DNA of 64,000 bases from contig NZ_LT607412.1 of the NCBI RefSeq assembly GCF_900091455.1, forward strand, positions 2,418,001-2,482,000, written 5' to 3'. Below are positions 29,255-38,289 of the stretch, piece by piece. Each line of letters begins with the position of its first letter. Position 1 is the first letter of the stretch. A program made the translations under genes and the position numbers. Below the pieces are notes generated by a model that saw nothing but the letters and a program-made list of their open reading frames with translations, ran no database searches and was not told the origin of the DNA. The DNA is from Micromonospora coriariae (lineage in GTDB: Bacteria; Actinomycetota; Actinomycetes; Mycobacteriales; Micromonosporaceae).

Positions 29255-29384
29255 GCTCCGAGCAACATCGGCGACACCTCTGGCTAGCCGGGCGGCTCGG
29301 ATCCGCGCCGTGGACCGTGTCGGCAACCGCGACTTGAGCACCCATCGATACTTGCGCGCCGATGGTCCCGGTCAACCACTGTCA

Positions 29385-29415
29385 CCTTGACCTCAAGGAT
29401 GCTTGAACTTCTACG
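29385..29415 (+). promoter_or_regulatory. Palindromic promoter upstream of the winged-helix regulator
   Basis: CCTTGACCTCAAGG (29385-29398) is a perfect 14-bp palindrome and contains a -35-like TTGACC (29387-29392). TCAAG-gatg-CTTGA (29393-29406) overlaps it, and a weak -10-like TCTACG lies at 29410. The overlap of operator and promoter suggests autoregulation by the gene at 29455. Confidence 0.5.
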
Positions 29416-29454
29416 GTGACCGCGTTCGTTCGTCGCTGACAAGGAGCCCGTGCC

Positions 29455-29910
29455 GTGACCATCAAGGAGTACACCCAGGAGCAGCTCGCCGCGCAGCCCA
29501 TCGGTTACTGGAGCGGCGAGGCGTACCGTGCCGTGGTCGGGCGCATCCGGGCGGAGCTTGCCGTGGAGCAGCTCACCCAACCGCACTGGTGGACGCTCAA
29601 CCACGTGGCCGGCGCTCCCGGCAGGTGGAGTCGCACTCAACTCGCCGAACGCCTCGCCCCCTTCGACGACCTCGACATCGATTTCGGAGAGGTCTTCGAC
29701 GACCTGGTCGCCCGCGGTTGGATGAGCGAGCAGGCCGACACCCTGTCCCTCACCGAGGCCGGGGAGGCTGGGCGCCTCCGCGCCAAGGAGCGAAACGCGC
29801 GGGCGCACGAGCAGATGCACCAGGGCATCGCGACAGAAGACTATGTAGCGGCCCTCAACGTGCTGCGCCGCATGATTGCCAACCTGGGCGGCAACAGCGA
29901 CCTGCCCTGA
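29455..29910 (+). CDS. Winged-helix (MarR-like) transcriptional regulator
   Basis: This 151-residue protein has an N-terminal helix that opens with YTQEQLAAQPIGYWSGEAYRAV. A winged helix (about residues 30-110) follows: LTQPHWWTLNHVAG, the recognition region TQLAERLAPFDDLDIDFGEVFDDLVARGWM, and the wing DTLSLTEAGEAG. A C-terminal helix completes the dimer. It is a MarR-like regulator of the type often found alone. The start is GTG at 29455. It may control itself and the downstream LtrA gene. Confidence 0.8.
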   Translation: MTIKEYTQEQLAAQPIGYWSGEAYRAVVGRIRAELAVEQLTQPHWWTLNHVAGAPGRWSRTQLAERLAPFDDLDIDFGEVFDDLVARGWMSEQADTLSLTEAGEAGRLRAKERNARAHEQMHQGIATEDYVAALNVLRRMIANLGGNSDLP

Positions 29911-30005
29911 GCTGTCAGGGCAGGGGCCGCGGTTCCGGGGTCATCGGCCCCGTCACATGGTACGAATGCCTCATTACGGGCATGAGCCACAGGACGGGCG
30001 AGCCG

Positions 30006-31187
30006 ATGACGACGAGCAGGGCGGGCAAGCTGCTCCGGAAGCCCGGGGATCCGCAACGGGCCACGTTCCTGGAGCTGTTCTTCGACCTGGCGTTCGTCTA
30101 CGTGCTCACCCAGCTCTCGCAGGTGCTGAGTCGGGACCTCACGTGGCGTGGCGCCTTCCACACGCTGGTGTTGCTGCTGGCGGTGTGGTGGGTCTGGTGC
30201 AGCACGGCGACGGTCCCGGACAGGTTCGACCCGCAGCGGCCGACGATCCAACTGCTGGTCATCGCGACCCTGGTCGGCAGCCTGGTGATGGCTGTCGCCC
30301 TGCCGGCGGTGTTCGGCGCCCAGGGCCTGGTCTTCGCGGGCGCGTACGTCGCCGTCCAGGTCGGTCGCAGCCTCGGCCTTCTCGTCGCCCTGCGGGGTCA
30401 CGAGTTGCAGCGCGGCGCGCTACGGGTGGTCATCTGGTTCTGCGCGTCTGCCGTGCCGTGGATCGCGGGGGCGCTGGTGCACGGCACCGCCCGCGAGGCA
30501 CTGTGGACGCTGGCGGTGGCCATCGACTACCTGGCGGGAAAGCTCCGCTACCTCACACCGGGCCTGGGCCGCTCGCCGCCCGCGGAGTTGCCGAGCGCGG
30601 CCGAGCACCTGGCCGAACGCCACCGGCAGTTCTTCATCATCGCGCTCGGCGAGTTGATCCTGGTCTCCGCTTCAACCCTCGGCGGCAGCGGCTTCGCGCC
30701 CGACCGGACTGCGGCGTTCCTGGTGTCGATCGCCACCACGGTGCTGCTCTGGCGTATCTACATCTACCGCGCCGGGGAGTTGTCGGCCGGCGCCATCGCG
30801 GGCTCCCCCGATCCTGCCCGCCTCGGCCTGTCGGCCTTCTACGCCCACCTCGTCATGGTCGCCGGCGTCGTCGTCACCGCGGTCGGCGCGGAACTCGTCA
30901 TCGCCCATCCGTCCGGGCACCCTCAAACGGCCTGGATCGCGGTCATCCTCGGCGGACCCGCGCTGTTCCTGGCCGGGCGCGCCCGCTTCGAGTACGCGGT
31001 CTTCAGCCGGGTGTCCCGGGATCGACCGATCGGGCTGCTCGCGTTGGCCGCCCTGGCACCGGTGATGCTCCTCGTACCACCGCTCGTGGCCGCCCTCGCC
31101 GCCACCGCGGTCCTGGCCGGGGTCGCCATCTCGGACGCCGCCCGCGCGCGAGGGCACCCACCTGAGCCGCCGTCACCACCCGGATAG
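30006..31187 (+). CDS. Low-temperature-requirement A (LtrA) family membrane protein
   Basis: This 393-residue protein opens with the LtrA motif ATFLELFFDLAFVYVLTQLSQVL (about residues 18-40) and has about 12 hydrophobic segments. Family features include the loop WVWCSTATVPDRFDPQRPTIQL and the motif AEHLAERHRQFFIIALGELIL. LtrA proteins are integral membrane proteins needed for growth of Listeria at low temperature; the molecular activity is unknown. ATG 30006 is chosen. It is paralogous to 32240-33433. Confidence 0.85.
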   Translation: MTTSRAGKLLRKPGDPQRATFLELFFDLAFVYVLTQLSQVLSRDLTWRGAFHTLVLLLAVWWVWCSTATVPDRFDPQRPTIQLLVIATLVGSLVMAVALPAVFGAQGLVFAGAYVAVQVGRSLGLLVALRGHELQRGALRVVIWFCASAVPWIAGALVHGTAREALWTLAVAIDYLAGKLRYLTPGLGRSPPAELPSAAEHLAERHRQFFIIALGELILVSASTLGGSGFAPDRTAAFLVSIATTVLLWRIYIYRAGELSAGAIAGSPDPARLGLSAFYAHLVMVAGVVVTAVGAELVIAHPSGHPQTAWIAVILGGPALFLAGRARFEYAVFSRVSRDRPIGLLALAALAPVMLLVPPLVAALAATAVLAGVAISDAARARGHPPEPPSPPG

Positions 31188-31242
31188 CCTGGCGCGTCCG
31201 CTCCCCGCATCGCCGCAGGGCAACAACGACGACAGGAGCTTC

Positions 31243-32286
31243 ATGGACCAGCTGACCCGCCGCGCCCGCGACCTCGGGATCGTCGTGGGGGCGCTGCCCA
31301 CCGGGCGGGACAACGCGATCACCGACGTCGGCGGAGTCCTGGTCGGGCACACCACCATCGACGACGGCGCCGACCTGCACACCGGCGTCACCGCCGTCGT
31401 ACCGAGTCAGCTCGGCCCCGGACGATGGACCCTGCCGGCCGCCGTGTACACGGGCAACGGCTACGGGAAGCTCGTCGGCTCGACGCAGGTGGACGAACTC
31501 GGCGTACTGGAGTCACCGATCGTCCTGACCGCCACGCTGTCCGTGTTCCGGGCCGCGGACGCGCTGCTGGGTCACCTGATGGACCGTCGCCCCGACGGTC
31601 TGTCGTTCAACCCGCTGGTCGGCGAGACCAACGACGGCCACCTCTCCGACATCCGCCGCCGCCCGATCACCGAGGGACACGTGCTCGCCGCCGTCGTGGG
31701 GGCTTCCGGCGGGCCACCGGCGGAGGGCTGCGTCGGGGCCGGCACCGGCACCACGGCGCTGGGCTTCAAGGGCGGCATCGGCACGTCGTCGAGGACGGTA
31801 CGGGTCGGCGACCGACCGGGGACGATCGGTGCGCTCGTCCAGTCGAACTTCGGCGGCGTGCTCACGGCGCTCGGCGTACCGCTGCCGGTCGGTGAAATGA
31901 TCCCGAACGCCGACCGGGCCGAACCGTCCGGCAACTCCTGCATGATCGTCGTCGCCACCGACGTACCCCTGGATGCCCGGCAGCTCGGACGACTCGCCCG
32001 GCGGGCGGTCTTCGCGATGGGCCGGGTCGGGGCGTCCTACAGCAACGGCAGCGGTGACTACGCGATCGCGTTCAGCACGGCCGAGCCAGACCAGCGACCA
32101 ATCCCCGACGGCGAGATCAACCCGGTCTTCGCCGCCGTCCTGGACTCGGTCGAGGAGGCGCTGCTCAACTCGCTCTTCACCGCCGCCACCACCACCGGTG
32201 TGGCCGGTCGTACCAGTCACGCAGTGCCACACGCAGCGGTCATCCGGCGGTTGTCGGCGGCCGGCCGGCTGGCGGAGCCCGCCTGA
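31243..32286 (+). CDS. P1 family peptidase (DmpA/S58-like aminopeptidase)
   Basis: This 347-residue protein begins near NAITDVGGVLVGHTTI, the DmpA-family start. It contains VYTGNGYGKLVGSTQVDELG, NPLVGETNDGHLSDIR, GCVGAGTGTTALGFKGGIG and the predicted self-cleavage region PSGNSCMIVVATDVPL. In the family, cleavage before a Ser or Thr yields the active N-terminal nucleophile, probably the Ser of GNSC. Members are cytoplasmic aminopeptidases or amidases. ATG 31243 has AGGAG upstream. The 3' end overlaps the convergent LtrA gene by 47 bp. Confidence 0.9.
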   Translation: MDQLTRRARDLGIVVGALPTGRDNAITDVGGVLVGHTTIDDGADLHTGVTAVVPSQLGPGRWTLPAAVYTGNGYGKLVGSTQVDELGVLESPIVLTATLSVFRAADALLGHLMDRRPDGLSFNPLVGETNDGHLSDIRRRPITEGHVLAAVVGASGGPPAEGCVGAGTGTTALGFKGGIGTSSRTVRVGDRPGTIGALVQSNFGGVLTALGVPLPVGEMIPNADRAEPSGNSCMIVVATDVPLDARQLGRLARRAVFAMGRVGASYSNGSGDYAIAFSTAEPDQRPIPDGEINPVFAAVLDSVEEALLNSLFTAATTTGVAGRTSHAVPHAAVIRRLSAAGRLAEPA

Positions 32287-33433
32287 TCCCGGAGGCGGTG
32301 AAGATCCCGGCGTGGTCGAGCACGGCCACCACGACCAGCACCCCGGCGGCGATCGCGCTGACCGCGACCAACGGCAGGCGCAGGACGACCGCCGCGCCGA
32401 TCAGGACGAACAGGCCGATCACCCGCGGCCAGGAGAGTCGTCGGTGGATCGCCAGGGAGAACAGGATCCGCCCGACGAGGAAGAGGGTGGGCCCGCCCAG
32501 GACGACCACGACGGCGGCCGTGTCACCGATCTCGGTGGGGTGGGCGATGCTCACCTCTGCCCCGACGGCGGTGACCACTATTCCGGCGATCATCACCAGG
32601 TGCAGGTAGCTGGTGGCGACCCCGAGCCGGGACGGGTCGGCCCGCTCGATGGCCGGGCCGAGGTGCTGACCGGCGGGCGTCACGTAGAGCAGACCGATCA
32701 GCACGGCGGTGGCGAACACCAGCAGGAAGGCGGCGGTCTCCGGGAGGCTGAGGCGGGTGCCGGCGTACGTGAGACCGGCGACCAGGACGAGTTCGCCGAG
32801 CGCGATGATCATGATCTGCTGGTACCGCTCGGCGAAGTGTTCGCCGGTGAGGTGCAGCTCCTCCTGCCGGGCCCGACCCATCCGGGGTATGGGCCAGCCG
32901 AGTCGCGGGCCGATGAGGTCGATCGCGAGAGCGAGCAGCCAGAGCGGCACCCGCCACTCCGGCAGGAACGCGCCGACCAGCCACGGTACGGCCGAGACGG
33001 CGTACCAGCAGAGGATCCGCAGCGCCCGGCTCTGCCGCGGGTGACCGCGCAACATGAGGCCGGTGACCGTGCCCCGGGCGAGGTGAACCGCGACGTACGC
33101 GCCGGCGAAGAGCACGCCCCGCCCGTCCAGCGCCTGCGGGATCGCCACCCCGGCCAGCAGGCTGCCCAGCGTCGCGCCGACCAGCAGCCCACGCAGCGCC
33201 TGGGTCTCCGGGTCGTACCAGTCGGCCAACCAGGTGGTGGTCACCCAGATCCACCAGACCGCGGCCAGGAGCAGCGCGGTGCGCAGCGCGCCCACCAGGG
33301 TGAGGTCGGCGAGGAAGTGCTGAGCCAGTTGGCTGAGGGCGAGGACGAACGCCAGGTCGAAGAAGAGTTCCAGGAAGGAGGCGCTGAGCGGGACGTCCTT
33401 GCCTCGCAGCAGCCGTTCGGGCCTGCTCACCAT
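32240..33433 (-). CDS. Second LtrA-family membrane protein
   Basis: This 397-residue protein has the same plan as 30006-31187: SASFLELFFDLAFVLALSQLAQHFL at the N-terminus, WIWVTTTWLADWYDPETQ, the GEHFAERYQQIMIIALGELVLV motif, and about 12 TM helices. ATG 33433 has a GGAGGAG ribosome binding site; the frame extends to 33745 but is Pro/Arg-rich there and crosses a hairpin. It converges on the peptidase gene with a 47-bp overlap. Confidence 0.85.
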   Translation of the reverse strand: MVSRPERLLRGKDVPLSASFLELFFDLAFVLALSQLAQHFLADLTLVGALRTALLLAAVWWIWVTTTWLADWYDPETQALRGLLVGATLGSLLAGVAIPQALDGRGVLFAGAYVAVHLARGTVTGLMLRGHPRQSRALRILCWYAVSAVPWLVGAFLPEWRVPLWLLALAIDLIGPRLGWPIPRMGRARQEELHLTGEHFAERYQQIMIIALGELVLVAGLTYAGTRLSLPETAAFLLVFATAVLIGLLYVTPAGQHLGPAIERADPSRLGVATSYLHLVMIAGIVVTAVGAEVSIAHPTEIGDTAAVVVVLGGPTLFLVGRILFSLAIHRRLSWPRVIGLFVLIGAAVVLRLPLVAVSAIAAGVLVVVAVLDHAGIFTASGIRRAPPAGRPPTTAG

Positions 33434-33570
33434 CAGCGCTCCTCCCGGTGGCACGCCCTGCGTCCGTCGTACCACCCGGGACCGGCCGCCGCGGCGAAAG
33501 CCGGCAACCGGACGGGTCAGCGGCGCGTGGGGAGGAAAAGGTCGCCGGTTCGCCACCTGCCGCCCGATCC

Positions 33571-33603
33571 GGGGTGCGGCCGGTCCGGCACCGGCCGCAC
33601 CCC
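33571..33603. terminator. Strong hairpin between divergent genes
   Basis: Perfect 14-bp arms (GGGGTGCGGCCGGT and its complement) surround CCGGC. The hairpin lies in the leader region between two divergently transcribed genes, where no annotated gene ends. It could stop an unannotated short transcript or act as an attenuator. Nothing else is visible in 33434-33709. Confidence 0.6.
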
Positions 33604-33709
33604 GATCTTCCGGCGGGGGGACTGGTCGGCCCGCCGTGTCGTTGATCCGGTTGTAGCCCGCCCCCACCAGGGACGACGGTGGGGGCACCGACCGTCGAGG
33701 GGGACGCCG

Positions 33710-34174
33710 ATGACCAGTCAGCGGGAGACCGTGCAGGTCGACCACGACCTGTTCCGCGCCGTGTACGACTCACCCGCGTCGCTGCCGGGCCGGCACCGGT
33801 GGACCACCCCCGAATCGGACGTCCGGCGACTGGAGAAGCTGCTCGGCATGCCGGCGCGCACCATCGGCGCCCCGCTCTGGGTCAGCGGCGACCAGCCGGA
33901 CTGCCCGAAGTGCGGCCGGCGGATCACCTGGTACGACATCGTCTCGTCGGCGCTCTCCGGCCTGCACGACAAGGCCATGATCGCCACCGTCATCCTCGGC
34001 GAACGCAAGTACGTCAACACCGAGATCCCGGACGCCATCCCCGGTGTGCGCTGCGCCGACTGCCACACCACCATCGACGGCCTGCGCAGCTTCAAGTGCC
34101 ACAACTGGGCGTACGCCTTCGAGGCGCTGGAGGCCGTCCGCGAACGGATGGCCGGCGGCCTGGGGCCGACCTGA
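33710..34174 (+). CDS. Zinc-ribbon-containing hypothetical protein
   Basis: This 154-residue protein has a CPKC pair (about residue 65, followed by GRRITWYDIVSSALSG) and a CADC pair (about 114, HTTIDGLRSFKCH), together forming a likely zinc site. No membrane segment is present. ATG 33710 follows GAGGGGG. I do not recognise a named family; similar single-domain zinc proteins are common in actinobacteria. It is convergent with the GH65 gene, 40 bases apart. Confidence 0.75.
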   Translation: MTSQRETVQVDHDLFRAVYDSPASLPGRHRWTTPESDVRRLEKLLGMPARTIGAPLWVSGDQPDCPKCGRRITWYDIVSSALSGLHDKAMIATVILGERKYVNTEIPDAIPGVRCADCHTTIDGLRSFKCHNWAYAFEALEAVRERMAGGLGPT

Positions 34175-34214
34175 GGCGGGTCGTCGCCGGTGTGCACGAG
34201 CAGCGGGCGGCGGG

Positions 34215-36617
34215 TCAGCCGGCCGAGCGGCGGGTGGGGCGGCGACCGGGCGGGGAGTGCGGCTCCGGCCCGGGGTCGGGCACCGGCGGCATCGGCCGGA
34301 TGACCGGCGCCGCGCCGGTGACCCGGAACTCCGCGCCGTGGTGCCGCAGGTCGATCGTGGCGTCCGGGTCGGCGTCGGGCAGCTCGTAGCGGGCCTCGGC
34401 GCGGGTCAGCGTGACCCGCAGCCGACGCCCGCGCCAGCGCAGGCTGAACACCAGCCGGTCGATCCGCCGGGGCAGCCGGGGGTCGAAGGAGAGCACCCCC
34501 CGGTCGTCGCGCAGCCCGCCGAAGCCCTGCACCAGCGCCAGCCACGACCCGGCCAGCGAGGCGAGGTGCAGCCCGTCGGCGGTCTTGTCGCCCAGGTCGG
34601 CCAGGTCCTGCAGCACCGACTCGGCGAACAGGTCGTACGCCAGGTCGAGGTGCCCGACCTCGGCGGCCAGCACCGCCTGCGGTGCTGCCGACAGCGATGA
34701 GTCGCGGACCGTGCGGGCCTCGTAGTAGGCCAGGTTGCGGGCCTTCTCGTCGGCGGTGAACTCGCCGGGACAGAGCTGCATGGCCAGCACCAGGTCGGCC
34801 TGCTTGACGACCTGCCGGCGATACAGCTCCAGGTACGGGTAGTGCAGCAGCAGCGGGTAGTCGTCCTCGCCGGTGTTCGCGAAGTCCCACTCCGGCTGCT
34901 CGGTGAACCCGGCGGCCTGCTGGTGCACGCCGCGCTTACGGTCGTACGGGATGAAGACCGCGTCGGCGGCGGCCCGCCAGCCGGCGATCTCCGCCGGCTC
35001 CACCCCGAGCCGGCCGGCCAGGTCGGGGTGGCGTTCTGCGGCGTCCGCCGCACCGCGCAGGTTGCGCCGGGCCATCAGGTTGGTGAAGACGTTGTCGTTG
35101 ACCAGCGCCGCGTACTCGTCGGGGCCGGTCACCCCGTGCAGGTGGAATGCGCCGGTGTCCGACCAGTGGCCGAAGCCGTGCCAGAGCCGGGCGGTCTCCA
35201 CCAGCAGTTCCAGCCCCGCCTCGGCGAGGAACCGCTGGTCGTCGGCGGCCGCCAGGTAGCGCAGCACCGCGTCGGCGATGTCGGCGTTGACGTGCAGCGC
35301 GGCGGTGCCGGCCGGCCAGTAGCCGGAGCACTCCCGGCCGCCGATGGTGCGCCACGGGAAGGTGGCGCCGGTCAGCCGCAGCTCACGGGCCCTCTCCCGG
35401 GCCTCCGGCAGGTGGGCGTGCCGCCAGCTCAACGCCGAGCGGGCCACCGCCGGAGCCAGGTAGGTGAGCACCGGCAGCACGTAGCTCTCGGTGTCCCAGA
35501 GCACGTGCCCGTCGTAGCCGTTGCCGGTCAGGCCCTTGGCGGGGATGGTCCGGCCGGAGTCGGGGCGGCCGGCCTGGATCAGGTGGAACATCGCGAACCG
35601 GGTCGCCTGCTGGAGTTCCGGGTCGCCGTCGAGCAGCACGTCGGCGACCTGCCAGGCGGCGTCCAGGGCGGCGCGCTGGTCGGCGAGCAGGGCGTCGAAG
35701 CCGTCCGCGCGGGCGGCGTCCGCCTCGGCGGCGACCAGGTCGGCCAGCTCACCGGCGGGCATCCCGCCGACCGACGCGCACTCGTACGCGGCGAACTTGG
35801 TCAGCCGCAGCCGCTCGCCCGGGTGCAGCGGGCCGGCCACGGTGAGCCGAACCCGGTCGGGGGTGCGGTCACCGGTGGTGGCCAGCGTGTCCGGCGCGTC
35901 CAGCAGGTGGCTGACCGCCACCGCGACGCGCTGACCGCTGTGCTCGGTGCGGTGCACCAGCACCCCGTCGAGGCCGGCCGCACGGTACGCCTCGGCGGTC
36001 AGCGGATCGGTGATCACCGAGGCTGCCCGGGGATCGTCCGAGCGCTCCGGCACCCGCTCGTTGGCCAGCAGGTCCGAGCAGACCCGCAGTTCGACGGGCC
36101 CGTCCAGCGCCTCCACCTCGTACCGGACGGCGGCGACCGGACGGCGGGGCAGAGACACCAGTCGGGTGCTGCGGACGCGCACCCGCCGCCCAGCCGGCGA
36201 AACCCACTCGGTCTCCCGGCGCAGCACGCCGGCGCGCAGGTCGAGCACCCGCTCGTGCACGTGCAGCGTCCCGGTCCGGATGTCCAGCGGCTCGTCGTCG
36301 ACCCAGAGCCGGATCAGCGCCGCGTTCGGCGCGCTGACCAGGGTGTCGCTGGCCTGCGGAAAGGCGTACCCCTCCTCGGGATAACTCAGCTCGCGCCGCT
36401 CGTGGAAACCGTTGACGTAGCTGCCCGGCATCGCGCACGGCGCACCCTCGTCGAGGACGCCACGCCAACCGACCCACCCGTTGCCCAACGCGAAAATCGA
36501 CTCGGTCTCGCCGAGCCGATCCAGGTCGGCCGCGGTGCGCCGGATCCGCCAGGTCTCCTCGTCGTCGACGCTGCCGACGGCGGGCGACGGTTGATCGGTG
36601 GCCGAACCGGTGTGCAC
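34215..36617 (-). CDS. GH65 family glycoside phosphorylase/hydrolase
   Basis: This 800-residue protein has the GH65 plan. An N-terminal beta-sandwich (about residues 20-290, with ESIFALGNGWVGWRGVLDEG near the start) is followed by an (alpha/alpha)6 barrel (about 330-700). The motif TGNGYDGHVLWDTESYVLP and the catalytic acid Glu501 in TGPDEYAALVNDN are in the barrel. A C-terminal beta domain follows. Family members phosphorolyse maltose, trehalose, kojibiose or nigerose to beta-glucose-1-phosphate. The substrate is not fixed by sequence here, and no phosphoglucomutase is adjacent. No signal peptide is seen, so it is cytoplasmic. Confidence 0.9.
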   Translation of the reverse strand: MHTGSATDQPSPAVGSVDDEETWRIRRTAADLDRLGETESIFALGNGWVGWRGVLDEGAPCAMPGSYVNGFHERRELSYPEEGYAFPQASDTLVSAPNAALIRLWVDDEPLDIRTGTLHVHERVLDLRAGVLRRETEWVSPAGRRVRVRSTRLVSLPRRPVAAVRYEVEALDGPVELRVCSDLLANERVPERSDDPRAASVITDPLTAEAYRAAGLDGVLVHRTEHSGQRVAVAVSHLLDAPDTLATTGDRTPDRVRLTVAGPLHPGERLRLTKFAAYECASVGGMPAGELADLVAAEADAARADGFDALLADQRAALDAAWQVADVLLDGDPELQQATRFAMFHLIQAGRPDSGRTIPAKGLTGNGYDGHVLWDTESYVLPVLTYLAPAVARSALSWRHAHLPEARERARELRLTGATFPWRTIGGRECSGYWPAGTAALHVNADIADAVLRYLAAADDQRFLAEAGLELLVETARLWHGFGHWSDTGAFHLHGVTGPDEYAALVNDNVFTNLMARRNLRGAADAAERHPDLAGRLGVEPAEIAGWRAAADAVFIPYDRKRGVHQQAAGFTEQPEWDFANTGEDDYPLLLHYPYLELYRRQVVKQADLVLAMQLCPGEFTADEKARNLAYYEARTVRDSSLSAAPQAVLAAEVGHLDLAYDLFAESVLQDLADLGDKTADGLHLASLAGSWLALVQGFGGLRDDRGVLSFDPRLPRRIDRLVFSLRWRGRRLRVTLTRAEARYELPDADPDATIDLRHHGAEFRVTGAAPVIRPMPPVPDPGPEPHSPPGRRPTRRSAG

Positions 36618-36684
36618 GGATGCCTCCTCCGCGGTGGCGATGTCCCTGAACCAGCCAAGCAGAGCCGGCTGTGCGATCCCTGGA

Positions 36685-36713
36685 CGAAGGTCGATAAGCC
36701 CTCCCGACCTTCG
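36685..36713. promoter_or_regulatory. Inverted repeat between GH65 and PAP2 genes
   Basis: CGAAGGTCG and CGACCTTCG (9-bp perfect arms, 11-bp spacer) lie in the 173-bp divergent region. This could be a two-half operator for either gene. Confidence 0.45.
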
Positions 36714-36790
36714 ACTCCTGCGCGGCCGCCTGCCGCGTTCCTACCTTGTCTCCCAGATGGACCGGGTATGAACATCTGGTGAGGTGATGC

Positions 36791-37417
36791 ATGGTCGACA
36801 CCGGCAACATGGACGTTCCGGAGATCAGTGCCGAGTGGTACCGCGACGTCATCGGCGTCGCCGCCGACAGTCCGCCCCCGGTGCAGTGGTTCGTCGGGCA
36901 CGCCACCGAGGGGGTGATCCTGCTGCTCGGCGCGCTGCTGCTGGTGGCCGCGCTGAGCCGCCTGTCCGGCGGATCGCACGATCGCGCACTCGCAGTGGTC
37001 GCGCCGGTGCCGACCCTCCTGGCGTACGCCGGCAGCGAATTGCTCAAGACCGTGGTGGACGAGGATCGACCGTGCCGGACGGTGGGCCGGGTCATCATCG
37101 CGGGCAGCTGCCCACCGCCGGGCGACTGGTCGTTTCCCAGCAATCACGCCACCCTGGCCGGCGCGCTGGCGGTCACCACGCTGCTGCTCTCCCGCCGACT
37201 CGGGCTGGTCGCGCTGCCGCTGGCCGCGCTGGCCGCGGTCTCCCGGGTCTTCGTGGGCGTGCACTACCCGCACGACGTGGTCGCCGGGCTGCTGCTCGGT
37301 GCCCTGGTCGCCGCGCTGGCCACCCCGTTGCTGGCCCGCCCGACCGCCGAAGCGCTACGCCGCCGGGCCGACGCCCGTCGCCCGGTCCCCGACCTGGCGG
37401 GCCGACCCCGCCCCTGA
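36791..37417 (+). CDS. PAP2-family phosphatase
   Basis: This 208-residue membrane protein has all three PAP2 active-site motifs: KTVVDEDRP (about residue 88), PSNHATLAG (about 117) and SRVFVGVHYPHD (about 152). It has five or six hydrophobic helices. Members dephosphorylate lipid phosphates such as undecaprenyl pyrophosphate or phosphatidic acid at the outer face. It starts at ATG 36791 after GAGGTG. It converges on the prepilin peptidase gene. Confidence 0.9.
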   Translation: MVDTGNMDVPEISAEWYRDVIGVAADSPPPVQWFVGHATEGVILLLGALLLVAALSRLSGGSHDRALAVVAPVPTLLAYAGSELLKTVVDEDRPCRTVGRVIIAGSCPPPGDWSFPSNHATLAGALAVTTLLLSRRLGLVALPLAALAAVSRVFVGVHYPHDVVAGLLLGALVAALATPLLARPTAEALRRRADARRPVPDLAGRPRP

Positions 37418-37421
37418 CCTC

Positions 37422-37452
37422 CCGCCCGTCCCGCCTGACGGGCAGCGGGCGG
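37422..37452. terminator. Bidirectional terminator between PAP2 and prepilin peptidase genes
   Basis: CCGCCCG and CGGGCGG arms surround an inner GCCCGTC/GACGGGC pairing, in the 35-bp gap between two convergent genes. Confidence 0.6.
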
Positions 37453-38289
37453 TCAGGTTGCCAGCAGGAGGGCGCCGAGCGTGCCGAGCAGGAGGAACGG
37501 GCCGAACGGCAGATGGGTGGACCAGCGGGCCCGTCGAGCGGCGAGCAGACCCAGGCTGACCAGCGCGGAGAGCCCGAACGCGAGCAGCAGTCCGAACAGC
37601 AGGAACGGCCAGCCGTACCAGCCGAGCAGCGCGCCCACGCTGAGCGCCAGCTTGGCGTCGCCCAGCCCGAAGCCACGGCGGCCGAGCAGCAGCGTGCTGC
37701 CGGCGAAGAGCACCGCCAGCCCGGCGCCCGCGGTGACGGCCCGCAGCCAGGGCCCCGGCTCGGGGCCGCCGAGCACGGCCGCGCCGAGCAGCAGCCACGT
37801 CCCGGCAGCCGCCGGCAGCGTGAGCCGGTCCGGCAGGCGGTGTACGGCCAGGTCGACGAAGACCGCCGGGACCGTCCAGCCGAGCCACCAGGCCAGCGCC
37901 GGCGGCGCAGCGCCCGGCGGACCGGCCAGCGCCAGCAGCACCACCGTGGCGAGCCCGACGATCGCGGCCAGCTCGACAGTGCCCGGCGGCGGCCCGACCC
38001 GGGCCCGGCAGCGACCGCACAGGCCGACCGGGCCCAGCGCGGGCCAGGGCCGGGTCAGCCCGACCGGTGCCCCGCAGGCGTCGCAGCCGGTCCGGCTGGC
38101 GGTGCCCGACGGTACGGCGTGACGCAGGACGGCCAACCGCAGGAGCGGGCTGACCGCCACGGTCGCCAGCACGGCGGGGAGCCAGGGGCGGGCGGGGCGC
38201 CGCGGCGCGGATGACGGCGAGGGTGCGGGGAGCCGATCGGGTGGGTTCTCCTGACCCGGTACGGCCGCCGGGGGGCCGGTCAGCGGCAT
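37453..38289 (-). CDS. Prepilin peptidase (A24, TadV/PilD-like)
   Basis: This 278-residue membrane protein has a cytoplasmic four-Cys zinc loop (CDACGAPVG and CGRCRARVG, about residues 65-100). The two catalytic Asp are in VFVDLAVHRLPDRLTL and RGFGLGDAKLALSVG. Eight or so hydrophobic helices are seen. It cleaves and usually N-methylates prepilins and pseudopilins, so it matures the pilins of the adjacent Tad locus, although it is on the opposite strand. The ATG at 38289 is chosen; the longer frame is Arg/Gly-rich. Confidence 0.9.
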   Translation of the reverse strand: MPLTGPPAAVPGQENPPDRLPAPSPSSAPRRPARPWLPAVLATVAVSPLLRLAVLRHAVPSGTASRTGCDACGAPVGLTRPWPALGPVGLCGRCRARVGPPPGTVELAAIVGLATVVLLALAGPPGAAPPALAWWLGWTVPAVFVDLAVHRLPDRLTLPAAAGTWLLLGAAVLGGPEPGPWLRAVTAGAGLAVLFAGSTLLLGRRGFGLGDAKLALSVGALLGWYGWPFLLFGLLLAFGLSALVSLGLLAARRARWSTHLPFGPFLLLGTLGALLLAT

